Below are positions 1-11,430 of a stretch of DNA of 64,000 nt, piece by piece. Positions within the stretch are counted from its first letter, which is position 1, and each line of letters begins with the position of its first letter. The DNA comes from Chamaecrista fasciculata (taxonomy: Eukaryota > Streptophyta > Magnoliopsida > Fabales > Fabaceae). The position numbers were made by a program, and so were the translations under genes. Below the pieces are notes generated by a model. That model saw only the letters and a program-made list of their open reading frames with translations, had not been told where the DNA came from and did no database searches. The stretch lies in the NCBI GenBank assembly GCA_003254925.1, contig QANZ01000640.1, positions 1,273-65,272 of the forward strand, given 5' to 3'.

Positions 1-291
1 AAAAGAAAAAAAAAATCACCACTCTCTCTCCCCATTCACTCTCCTCACTTCTTTAAAAAAATAAATGAATTAAAAAAATGCAAAAAATAATTAAAAATTA
101 AAAAATACCACCACTCTCTCTCCCCACTCACTCTCCCCATATGAGGTAATTTCAAATTTGCCCTAAATATTTTATTTATTTTAGATGAGTCTTACATATA
201 TTTATAATTTCTCAAATTGGTCTCAAATTTATTCTTTTATCAATATAAAAATCAATTCAAATGTTACCTGCATATAACAGAAGCCCCTTAG
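1..291 (+). mobile_element. Helitron remnant (3' part of a non-autonomous copy)
   Basis: This stretch is the reverse complement of most of the Helitron-like copy at 56975-57362. Both share the CT-rich 'ccactctctctccccactcac' blocks, the 'gaggtaatttcaaat' stretch and the 'tctcaaattggt' stretch. It runs off the left edge of the window, so its 5' end is not seen. Near its 3' end (about 275-291) the hairpin present in the other two copies is missing and the terminus reads 'ccccttag' rather than 'cccctag', so this copy looks decayed. Family assignment rests on comparison with the better preserved pair. Confidence 0.6.
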
Positions 292-1945
292 TATAAACTA
301 TAAAATATAACGGAGCTGAATAACTGCAAAATTGTAATATTTTAGTTTTGCAATGCTACAGAGTACAGACATTATAACTTCAATTTTTTTAACTATCGCG
401 GTAACGACTAAATTAACTGAATATAAGCCCAAATTGACCTAATTAATCATACAATTACATACAAATTAAACAACAAAATTATATATCACATGTCATCTTT
501 AATGGGTGCGATCTGTCAGCAAAGAGTTTTTCTATTTTTTATTTTTTTTAGAACAGCAGAATTGTCTTGTTTACAATTAACAATTAACTAAACAGACAAC
601 AAATAAGTCTGAAAGCATAACACATCTTTGACAAAACGATGTTGATAGTAAGAGAAAAAGAGAGTCAAAAAGAGTAGGAGCTAGGCAGCATCATCGTTAT
701 TTAATTTTTTGTTTGTTGACGCAACGGCTTGATTTTGATGACTAACTAATATATGTTAGCATTAGCTTTAATTTCCACATGATTAATCTAAATGAACATG
801 CTTAGTGGGTGGAGAGGGACCCCTCCTCATGCACTGCTTATAAACTTTTCCCTATTATGCTCCTTGTCTCTCCCTTTTGATCTCTTACCATTCACTAATA
901 ATTATAGATTGATTTGCTTCATTAATTTGCAGAATTAACCAGCTTTGTAGTTTAATTGATTATCTCGATATTAATCTGCAATTCCAATCACCATTCATCG
1001 GGTCACGAACTAATATAAAACACCATTTTGATATTTCTTGATTCTTCTATACATTGAGACTTGAAAGTGTTTTCGAGAATTTTAATTATGAGCATGTATG
1101 TGCTGCATTCAAAAGATTAGTAATCCAGGCCAGAGAAAGAGCCCATACTATTTAGAAAATTAAAGGTTTAAAATGTCTTTCTGAAAATTAAGAACGGTAA
1201 AATATAGCCCTAAACCATATACCAGAGAAGGGGCCGGGTTTCATATACATGAGTATCAATAATCAATATTTTAAGAAAATTAAAACAACTGGTTTAAATT
1301 GTGGTTAAACAAGTAGTGGTTAGTACGGCTCAATAGTTTAATGGGATGGATTAACAGAAATTTAACTCATTAGAGATTGTAACTAACTAATTAGGTTAAT
1401 TCACTTTAACAATTTCAAATTTTGTTTCTTTCCAACATTCATAATGGTATTTTACCTGCGTGGTTTGGAACCAGTAATAGATACGATGGAGTTTAGTAGT
1501 TAAAACTTAAAAGTATAATATATATATATATATTTATATATATATATATAGTTGTAGCTTAGTTAAAAATTAAAAATATATAGATATATAGTTATAACCC
1601 TACCCAATATGTGATGACTTATGAACATATATAGTATTACCATTACCAATCAGTAAATCATATATATGCTTAATTGCTTATGAACATGTACTTGATCAGA
1701 TCACATGAAACATGTTAGTTAAGTGAAATGCAATTCAAAGAACAAATTTAAACTGTTTTATTTTCTTTATGTCAACTCAAGATGCAGACGGGGTTTTTAG
1801 CCATTTGGTGTGGTTTTGTTTTTCATTTGAAAGTTGAAACACACTGGGGTTTTGACGGGTGGAAGCGTGGTTGGCGGCGACGTAGCGGAAGCGGAAATTC
1901 CGGTAAAGCTACAAATCACTAGATAATTTCAAAACAGAAAAATAG
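292..1945. other. AT-rich intergenic DNA, no gene seen
   Basis: No open frame with recognisable protein content lies here. A TA-rich microsatellite occupies about 1516-1550. The stretch 790-1090 has pyrimidine-rich, moderately structured sequence that could be promoter or UTR of a gene outside my recognition, but I cannot support a gene. Confidence 0.5.
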
Positions 1946-1948
1946 AAT

Positions 1949-4900
1949 CACTACTAGAAAAAAGCCATTTAGAAAGGGCTAAATTTGTTGCTAAATTGCA
2001 AAATTCTGTTGCTAATCAGTATTTAGCAACGGATTATGGACGTTGCTAAATCTGTGGCTAAACTTGGCCTTGCTAAATTTAGCATCGAATCGACTAGATC
2101 CGTTGCTAATTTAGCAACGGAACTTTCTGTTGCTAAAATTAAAAAATTCCGTTTCTAATTTAGTCAACAGATTTCACCTTTTTTTTTTGGCCGTTGCTAA
2201 TTTTTATGGGATCATTCTTGCCTATTTGAAAATAATGCTCTATTGCCAAACCAATTGCTATGTAAATAATAATATTTATTATTGCCAAAACTATCTACAA
2301 ATGCAATTTCATAACTAATTTAATAAATTGAAATTTGATATATAATAAAAATATCCAATACAAAATATTCTAATATAACATTCTTATGCATATAGTATTC
2401 AAAAACAAATTACAAGACTATCCAAAGACTAAAATCATGTGCTATATTTAATTTTCTTCTTCTTGCCCTCCTGCTACTGAATCTCTATCAAACTTGGAGT
2501 GTCATCTCAATTTCACAATTAAGGCAGAGTGAGCATAATATCTTCAACTTCACTTGGGTTGAAAATCAGAGTTGAGGCTCATCATTGTCTTTGTGTAGAT
2601 TTGAATTTCTCCACTACTCTCACAAACCAATGGTCCAATGCACTGCAAGAAGAAAGGAAATTAAATTTGCAAGACAAGAACCTACTTGAGATAGAAGCTC
2701 AGACAAAGAAACATGACTAGACCAACTTACTTGACAATTTGTGGTAGTAACCTACTCTCTTTTTATTCAAACTTCAAGAGCAAGACCAACTTTTAAGCTT
2801 TCACTATTCTTTCCCAAATGAGATCATTCATATTCTTTCCACAAACTTGGTAAATTCTAGAATGTATTCACCTACTTTAACAATCATGAACTTTACAACG
2901 ACAAGACAATAATATACATGTACCAAAAACAACAAAAACAGGATTATTGCAAGAGTGATGATTCCCCCATCATACTATCCTTCCTTAATGCATTGAAAAA
3001 GACAGCAAGTAGGAAATTATAGCATTTGCAAGAGCAACACAATATCTATTAAATGGCACCAAGATTTACCATACGCAATATATAAGCACAAATAATATTA
3101 TACTTTTTGAGCCAATTTTGCCTCCAATTTGTTCCCAATGCTAATGAAGTTATTGCTACTACCATTAACATAACCAAGGTTGGATCCAATGAGTGAAACT
3201 GAACTAAAATTTACTTAGAAACCTCCTTCCCATTGAGGATAATAATTTAAACCAAAGCTATTCCTCCTTTTCATTAAAATTCACATCACCACCGTGAACT
3301 CCCTTCTCTATATTTGTTTTTATGACAATAATCAGTACCAAATGTAAGTTAAGAGAAATTTTTATTATAACTTACCCCTTCATATTTTCACAAAGCTTTT
3401 ATATTATATGATCCCTTGAAATTGAAAGACCGTCTTGTCCAACTGCAAAGTCACCAAGGTAATTTGGAGGTGGTATGGTTCCTAACACNACTACACTCAT
3501 TTGCAGAATAGGTGTACGCCACTTACAAAAAGCATCCCTATTCATTACTTTAATAACTTGTCTCTCTAGCAGCAAGTATAATGTCCAAATGACTCTAACT
3601 AGCAAGTTTCACTTCATTTAGAAAATAAAGTGATGGTTAGCCTTACTTCATTTATCAAATTAAGTGACAGAAAACAACCTAGAATTAGATGAAGCAATGG
3701 GCAAATAGGAAAGAAGAAAACATATTTAGAAAAGCATATATTCAAGAAAACAAAGATGGTTCTGTCATCAAATACTAATTATAGCCATTTAAACAGAGAC
3801 CAATGTGGTGATGTACATACCATAAGAAATTGATCGTCTAATGTCATAAATAAGAGAGCTTAAATGATGGAAGCACTCCAAGTAAAAACATAAGACTAAA
3901 GACCCAAGCAGAAAGAAGAAATTCCAGCATTTGTCAAGAAGTCAAATTATAAACAAGTAAAAGGTATACCTTTCATTTTACCAAGATAGCATATACATCA
4001 AAACTATGTTTGAGTATAACACATTATAAGTAACAAGTTTCCAAAGCTAATTTATGTAAATACCTTTTAGACATGTCAAAAAGGTAGATAAATGCAAGAA
4101 ACTGAAACAAATCTTTTCTCCACATTCAATAGTGAGTTAGTAGTGACTAGTGACTACATTATGATCAAATATCTAGCAGTTCAGTTTTTGCAATTCAATT
4201 TATTGCCATTGTTCATCCTTCCAATTAGTTAATCTCCTTGCATCTAGCTTTCAATAAAGAAGCATTATCACCTCTACTGAGATATAACCATCGGCAGCAA
4301 GGCTTATAGAGTTTAGGCAGAAGGAACAGATCTATAATAGACATTGATAGCACTTTAGGTACAATATTTTGGCCATGGATAGGGCCGAAAAACAAATTCA
4401 TCACATTTATTTCCTAGAAGACTATGCCTACATCATTTTTTCACTACTAAAACTCAAGTGGATTGACTAAAATACCAAGATATTATTAATATTTAATTGC
4501 TCAAGATTAAATCGCCCAATATGCCAAACTTCTTTTTGCCTCATCTCATTCTAAATCCTAATGTCTCCTAACCATTTAAGTGCCGAAAACCAAAACCAAA
4601 CCCTAATCCAAACATTGCAGGGAAGTTGTAAAAAACAAAACCTGAAAATCACTTCCTCACCACCTCTATTCCACGCATTGCTGTTTCCATCCCACACTTC
4701 GAAGCTTGCAAGCATTTGTTTGCTAGTTCGAACCTCTCTCTCATGATGATCCGATTGACCTCCACTTTCCCCAAGTGTTCGTAGGCGAAATCTCCCCGTA
4801 GGTTTCCCCTCATCGTCAACACCACAGATGTCGTCCTGAGGAAGAGAAGTTGCGTCCATCCTGAAAGTTCATCGTTGAGTCAAAATCCCTAACCCATCTT

Positions 4901-5243
4901 GAGTTCTTATCGAAGACGAGGAACTGAGGAATCCCTAATTTTCTGGATGAACAAAACGAAGAGAATGGAGAAGCACTTGTTTTCTTTGAAAGTCGAAGGA
5001 ATCCCTAATTAAAGACAAAGGGTTTTGTTTTTTATTTTTCATTTTAGATTTTAGATATTTCAAACTTGGTAGCAACAGATTTAGAAACGTGTCATACATA
5101 CTTGATGCTAAATGGACAATTGTAAAAGCAAAAAGGGACACATTCAGACTATCCTTGCTAAATTTGTTTCTAATTAAAATTTTAGAAACAAATTTGGTTT
5201 TCGTTTCTAAAATCTGTTGCTAATGACAGATTTTGTAGTAGTG
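1949..5243. mobile_element. Non-autonomous CACTA (En/Spm-like) DNA transposon
   Basis: The left end begins CACTACTAGAAAA and the right end, read in reverse complement, begins CACTACTACAAAA, giving inverted termini of about 13 bp with one mismatch. The flanking trinucleotides are both AAT (1946-1948 and 5244-5246), the 3-bp target duplication expected for CACTA elements. Subterminal regions (about 1975-2200 and 5150-5230) carry many copies of a 'gttgctaaat/atttagcaac' motif in both orientations, typical of transposase-binding arrays. The element is 3295 bp and no transposase is readable, so it should need a partner for movement. A GC-richer block at about 4560-4870 holds a 102-codon minus-strand frame (4551-4859) that may be an element-encoded or captured exon of unknown identity. 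One unresolved base lies at 3489. Confidence 0.9.
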
Positions 5244-5246
5244 AAT

Positions 5247-6683
5247 ACAATATTTACGCCCAATTGCCCAAGAATTCAAATAACAATGTCTAACTATTAT
5301 TATTGCATCAATCAAAGAATACAACTATACAACCTCTCACAACAACAAAAGAAGTAAAGATATTGTCTTACAAAATTTGGGTACAAGAAGCACTAACAAA
5401 ATGAGCCTACAAAATATATCTAGGGCAATATTCTCTCAACAAACCCTAAAACAATATATTCAACTCACAAGCTTCCTCCAACAAATACCCAAATGTCCAA
5501 GCACAAATAAAGTTGAGACAACAAAGAAAACGCACAAAAACAGAGCAACAGTTCAAGACCCAATCGGAATACTTAAATCATCTCCAATCCAAAAACTGAC
5601 CATAAGATATAAAGAACAGGATGTCCAAAACATAACTTCAAAATTTCAGCTCAATCGGAGAAGATCTCACCGTTGGATTTTTCTGTCCATGGAAGTCGTT
5701 CAAGAAGTCTGGATAAGACGCTCCTTAAACTTCAAAAATCCATTTCTACCAAACCAAAGCTCCAATTGAAAAACTGACCGTAGGATGTCAATAACATACC
5801 CTTCAAATTTTAGCTTGATCGGAGAAGGTTGCATCATTAGATTTCGCCGAAAATGACCGCTACTAGAGAAAATGAGTTTCTAGGTTTTTTTTCTCTCTCT
5901 TTTGCGTTTTTCTTTCTCTTTACACTTTCCTTAACTTAGTTTTTCATAACACCCCCTTTTAGAAATGAAACCCTAGTTGTTGAGAAAAATTTTAGGTTGA
6001 ATTTGAGAATGAGCCTTCAAAGGAGTGACCAAGCCCAACATGTTTTACTATATAATTATAAATAATAGCACTCAAAATTGTGATTAAGAATTTAATTAAA
6101 TTCTATTATCTTTAGGATATGTTTAAATTTTTAAATTAAAACAAATAGAGGAGAAGCGGAAAACTTATTTATTAATTTAAATAAACTGATTTTCTTTTGT
6201 TATTATCTCCGATCCAAGCATATTTATGTAATGTAACAGAATAAATTTCTGTTAACTTTAATAAAGAGAGTCAAATCAAAATAAGACTACTTGGTTAGTT
6301 TCTCATTGCGCTTCTCATCCACACTAGCCACACACAACCATATATAACCAAATTGGTTAATTTGTTACAAAAAAGAAGTTAATAAAAAAATTGTTCATAC
6401 TAATTTAAAATTGACGATTAAATTAATCGGAATAAAATTTAGGTACCCACAGCCACAAAGAGAAAAAGACAGCACTATCAATACCAATATATTTGACCCC
6501 ACCCAACCCAAACTAAAAAAAAAAACAAATAATAAAAAGATAAATATTGGATTCATTAGTCTCGCCTTATTTATTTATTTTTGGTTGGGGTCTTGCCTGA
6601 TTTTCAAAAGCTTTTTTTTTAAAAAAAATTTTTTCCCTTAAACCATTTATATGGTACAAGGTTTCCTTCCTTTAATTTCTATG
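5247..6683. other. Intergenic DNA with an unclassified repeat-like block
   Basis: Bases about 5340-6000 contain two similar phrases about a reaction to a 'tcggagaag' motif (near 5657 and 5819), suggesting internally repeated, non-coding, transposon-derived sequence. The 130-codon plus frame at 5377-5769 has no recognisable domain and a composition unlike a protein. The remainder (6000-6680) is AT-rich with poly-A and poly-T runs. Confidence 0.35.
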
Positions 6684-6691
6684 GTTCGAAT

Positions 6692-7321
6692 CAGTGTTGT
6701 TAGAATCGAACTGGATAGAGACTCGGACAAGCATTCAGTTTACGATCTGATTTGTTTAATCGGTTGAACTATCGGTCGGACGGATGACCCAATAAATAAT
6801 TATTTTTAATATATAAAATATAAATACTATATATTTTTTGTTTGTGATTTAAGAGATGCATTTAATTTATTACTAAATACATTTCTTCATCTAAATAATA
6901 TAATTTTTCTCTCCACTACTAAAGATTATAGATTAAATGCATTTTTTCAAGCAAGTGAATGGACTTGATGCATCTTAAACAAGATCTAATAAGTCATAAA
7001 TTCATAATAATTAATTAAATTCAACATTTCGACCCTCAAATTTCAAGTTCAACACAAAATAGAGGAAGAGGACCAAATAAGAGAATGAATAGAGAGCATA
7101 AGCAAAAAAAAAAAATTGAGATTTTTTTTAAAAAATTAAAAAAAAAAAAATAGTTGGACCACCGGTTCGGTCCAACGGTTGGACCCGGTTCGCCGGTTTT
7201 GTCCGGTTAAAATCGGTTCAATCCGGTCCAACTAACAATTTGGTTATTTTGGTCGAACCAACTCGCTTTCACATTCGGTTAGCGGTCAGACCGGTTGGAC
7301 CGTCCGGTTCTGACAACACTG
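6692..7321. mobile_element. hAT-type MITE with AT-rich interior
   Basis: The ends are inverted repeats: CAGTGTTGTTAGAATCGAAC at the left, and at the right, read in reverse, CAGTGTTGTCAGAACCGGAC. The flanks GTTCGAAT (6684-6691) and GTTCGAAC (7322-7329) form an 8-bp target duplication with one mismatch, as expected for hAT elements. The 'ccggttcggtcc' phrases near both ends are characteristic of this widespread plant MITE type. It is 630 bp and non-coding. Confidence 0.85.
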
Positions 7322-7329
7322 GTTCGAAC

Positions 7330-7880
7330 TTAATTTAAACCACTATTATTCTCACATTTTTCTCTTATAAATAAGCTTTTTTATAAGATAATTATTTTGG
7401 AGAGAAAAAAAAATCTATATCTCTCCTAAATTATTTGGCCAAAAAAAAACTCCAACTTATAACAGGAAACAAAGAGTTTAACTCTTTAATTTAGAGTTTT
7501 AGCTTATTGTATTATCACTATTTTTTTGATAAAGTATTATCATTATTATGGGTATGATGTTATTATTTTTTTCATACACACACATATATATATATATATA
7601 TAATCTAAAACAATTTTGTTTGGGGCACTATCACACCATAAATGTGGACATGATCTCTCTTAAAATGAATTCATCACATTGTGAGAGATTAGTCCCTTAT
7701 GTTAAATTCAACATTTGTTGTTATATAATTTCATCCTTTATAATAGGAAAAAACTATAGAGAGATAGGGAGTTGAAGTACCTCACTTCTCCACTATTAAA
7801 TTTACTTTTCTTTGGCTTCCATATTTGTACTATACAAATCTTGTGATAAAAAAAAAATCATCAATAATAATAAAAAAAAG
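7330..7880. other. AT-rich intergenic DNA with CA/TA microsatellite
   Basis: A (CA)n(TA)n run lies at about 7576-7602. The 75-codon plus frame spanning it (7548-7775) is low-complexity and is not supported as a gene. Confidence 0.4.
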
Positions 7881-8114
7881 CTTAATTGCACTTTTGGTCC
7901 CTTAACTTTTTTTGTTGTAATTTTGGTCACTTAATTTTCGTAATAGTCTCAATTTGGTCCTCTAACTTTTGAAAACGTCTCACTGTTGGTCCCCTAACTT
8001 TCGCAAAAGTCTCAATTTTGGTCCCCTAACTTGGGACCAATGGTGAGACGTTTTCAAAAGTTAAGGGATCAAAATTGTAAAAAAAAAAGTTAAAATACCA
8101 AAAGTACACTTAAG
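7881..8114. mobile_element. Mutator-like MITE, 'tttggtccc' family, asymmetric deletion copy
   Basis: The left end CTTAATTGCACTTTTGGTCC and the right end CCAAAAGTACACTTAAG are inverted. The interior is built from repeats of 'tttggtcccctaacttt', inverted in the right half. The left half is about twice as long as the right, so one arm has lost sequence. A target duplication cannot be read because both flanks are A-rich. Related copies lie at 13875, 30785, 36284, 42627, 56643 and 59857. Confidence 0.65.
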
Positions 8115-8328
8115 GAAAAAAAAAAAAAAGAGAGATATTTCAATACTCCATCGATCTTTATACCATCAGTCATCACCCTTTTGTTGCAACTTATCCTAGG
8201 ACATGGTTGATTTCTAGCTAGATACACTAGGCATCATCAATTTATTTAGTCAAGGAATATTCAATCACATGCTAATATATATTAATGCAAAGTTAAACAA
8301 TCACCATACAAATTAATGTATTATATAT

Positions 8329-8622
8329 GGGTAATGCTAACAAGTGGCCTTAGGGCACTTATTAATGTGCATTAATTGCACTCGAATTTTTATTTTAAAA
8401 ATGTAAATTTGACTCAGAATTTTAAAGAAGCAATAATGTACCTTAGAATTTGTCTAAAAATTTTCATATAAAGGAACAAAGAATTATTGTTTCTTTAAAA
8501 TTCTGAGGTCAATTAAATTTACATTTTCAAAATAGAAATTCTATTTTTAGAGTGCAATTAAGACACCTTAACAAGTGCCTTTACCTTAACAAGTGCCCTA
8601 AGAACACTTGTTAGCATTATTC
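8329..8622. mobile_element. Fold-back MITE (AACAAGTG termini)
   Basis: The left terminus GGGTAATGCTAACAAGTG is inverted at the right end as CACTTGTTAGCATTATTC. The two arms continue as an imperfect palindrome ('gcaattaa', 'aaatttacattttcaaaa' and 'attctgag' blocks mirrored), so the whole 294 bp can fold into one hairpin. It is non-coding and I did not find a convincing target duplication. Confidence 0.65.
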
Positions 8623-9872
8623 ATGTACACCTTTCATGGTATATAAAGCCGCAAAATTGTTGATGAACTTCCGGTGGGTTCATTATGAAAGTAGGGCCAA
8701 AAACTAAATGCTGAGCATGCAACTTTTATTATGTATATCTCATCGATCTTTAATACGAAAGCCACTCGAATATTTTATGAAAGGAGACATAATCTTTATT
8801 ATTGCGGGCACAATTCACAAATTTTAGAATATACAATTTATTGAGGTGTAATAATTTCCCTCACCATTTTGATTCAACAGTTCAACTTCATTTGTGAATA
8901 AATTTCACAAGTTACATAATAAAATTTCTTTTATAAAATGCCTTCGCAGATTCATCAAATTAAGGATATATATATATATATATATCTCACTATTTAGTGA
9001 GTAAACCCCATGGTAGCCACATATATATAATAACAAGATAGTGCATATATATAATTGGTCCAATTTGGTTTGGCGTGACATGATTAAAAAGTAGCACCAA
9101 ATTAAATGAAGGAAAAGTTACATCAAAATTGAAATGCACATGAATTGAAGACAAAGCAGGCAAAGATATCTCATCAAATACACAGATACGCATATATGCA
9201 TGCAATGCAAAGTACTTTTTTATTTTTTTTTCTTCCATTTCCCACTACTAACAGTGAATTATACCCTAATCAATACAACACACACACACACACACAAATC
9301 TATAGTTTCACTTTTAACAAAGTAAATAGTATTTTTCTAAAAAAAATTATAATAAATAATATTAAATTTGATTTTATATACATAATCATTGGAAAGTTTG
9401 ATTTTCTGAGAGATTAACTTTTCCCCATAATGTTTATATATAGTTCTATACAAATATGAAAGGAATTTCTCATCGTTTAACCACAATATATAATGTTCCT
9501 GATTAAAAAAAGTAACTTATAATTAAAAAACTGGCCAAACATTATCATAGATTTATGATGAAATTTGCATTATGTATCACTAGCAACCTTTTTCCTGGCT
9601 AGTTTAATTTGGTGAGCATAAAAGCTAAAATGTTACTCTCTGTCTAGCTCTCTCATGTGTCTACTTTCTAAATAGTGCATCACTTTCAACTTTGAAGCAT
9701 TAATTGAAGGCTATGGTTATGTAGGCCTTCGTGAAAGATTTCAAATAATTGGTATTCTTAGGTATAAGTGAAGTGATGCTCACCCTTCACCACCTACCAA
9801 ATCTATCATGGAGAACAACATTTATATATATATATATATATAAAATATTTTATTTTATTTATTTATTATATT
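8623..9872. other. AT-rich intergenic DNA with microsatellites
   Basis: Contains TA runs at about 8968-8984 and 9823-9842 and a CA run at about 9277-9296. The frames at 8990-9238 and 9145-9417 overlap on opposite strands and look like chance. Confidence 0.45.
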
Positions 9873-10138
9873 GAGTAAACTAATAATTTGATATTTGAAA
9901 GATTATTAAATTGACAAATTGGTTTATGAAATATTGAAATCTACAGTTTAATCCTTAAAAAATTAAAACAATATACTAATTAGTTTTTGATGGACTAAAT
10001 AATATATCATTTTAATATTTTAGGGGCTAAAAAAATACCATTTTGATATTTTTTGTTACGTAATGTGTATTTTAATATTTTAGGGATTCAATTGTCAAAG
10101 TGAGTGATCTTTAAAAACTAAATTGTTAGTTTAGTCTA
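9873..10138. mobile_element. Probable MITE with imperfect inverted ends
   Basis: The left sequence 'agtaaactaataatttgata' is mirrored at the right end as 'aaattgttagtttagtct', with further mirrored 'ttgacaaatt' and 'ttgtcaa' blocks inside. About 265 bp, non-coding, superfamily not determined. Confidence 0.45.
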
Positions 10139-11259
10139 TTATATTTGTTATTGTTCTTGTTGTCGTGCGGTGCTTAATTAAGTGATTTTGTTACTCCCTG
10201 CTTGTAGTCATCATATTCACCTTCCTCGGAAACCTATTTCTTCAAATCTTGAGCCTATAAAAGCAAGGTTTCTTTTTTTGGGGTTAGTTTTGGACCAACA
10301 CATAGGCAAATGTAGTGACTAGAATCCAAAAGTTTAGGTAGCTAATAAAGTCAATATATATATCACGTGTTACAAAATTAATTGATCAAAATAGTATACA
10401 ATTTAATTTTTAAGCAAGGTTTAATACCATATGTGTCTAGAATGAGAATACTTTGAAGGAAATGTACTTTTTTGCTCATGCTTTAATTATTTTGTCTTTA
10501 AATCATCTTTAAAATACGAAAACATGCAGCTCATACCATATTTTTAACAACGCGAAGATTAATAGATAACAAGTCAACAATAACTTTTACTTTTTATTCT
10601 AATATCTTGATATGAAAAAGTTTACTTTATATTTTAATATCGAAGAATAAAAAAAATAACTAAAACATTCACGTCAAAATAGGCAAATAGCCACTCAACG
10701 CGTTATTTATTGAAAGGTATATTTACCATCTTAAAAGTATTTTTGAAAATGTAAATGTGACATGGCAATGTCGTCTGATATTGATAAATTGAAATCCGTA
10801 AATTGCAACATTAAAGTATTCATAAATATTAATTTTGTTTTTCTTATCAAGTACAAATTCATTTAACAGAAACTAACTACAAAATAACAAACTAGCATAA
10901 CAGGAATGAGCTAGGAACCATGCCCACAAGTACTACTAAAAGGTTAGTGCTACTTTTTTTTTTTTGGGATCAAACTAAAAGTGCTAATTCGTTTATTTTG
11001 TCCATTGGTAAGGAGAATTTAATGGTTCGGGTGTTTGGTGGGCTATCAATTTCGACGGATTAGGCTTTTTGGAGTGGCCACTCACTCACTTACTCACTCA
11101 TTTTGGGCTAAGCCCAATATTTTGATCATGGACTTGCTTGAGAATTCTATTTTTCTTAGCCCCAAGGTATTGGGCTTAGCCCAAAGGAATGAGCTAGTAA
11201 AAGATAGAGTTTTATTTAGGTATGGTTGGTGTAAAATTAGGAAGCCTGGAAACTTCATT
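10139..11259. other. Intergenic DNA with a small fold-back at 11098-11190
   Basis: No gene seen. Around 11098-11190 the phrase 'ttttgggctaagcccaatat' recurs inverted as 'tattgggcttagcccaaa', giving a hairpin of roughly 95 bp. The 95- and 82-codon frames over it run on opposite strands and are by-products of the palindrome. Confidence 0.45.
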
Positions 11260-11430
11260 CTGAGGGCGTGGTGCCGTGTCACATATGTGTCCGTGTTCGA
11301 CACCTGTACGACACCCACATGACACATATTCATAAGTTTCATAATATAAAATTAATTTTTGTGACTTTATCATGCCAAACAATATAAAATAATAATACAT
11401 ATGACATATATTATGAATAAATATTAAAAT

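Noticed and set aside
4551-4859. 102-codon minus-strand frame as a host gene
   Set aside because: It is wholly inside the CACTA element and I could not tie it to any known protein, so it is reported only as part of the element.
5377-5769. 130-codon plus-strand frame
   Set aside because: Composition and repeated 'tcggagaag' phrases suggest repeat-derived non-coding DNA; no domain seen.
6684-7329. tRNA-like 'ggttcgaa' boxes
   Set aside because: They are the target duplication of the hAT MITE; no cloverleaf or A box accompanies them.
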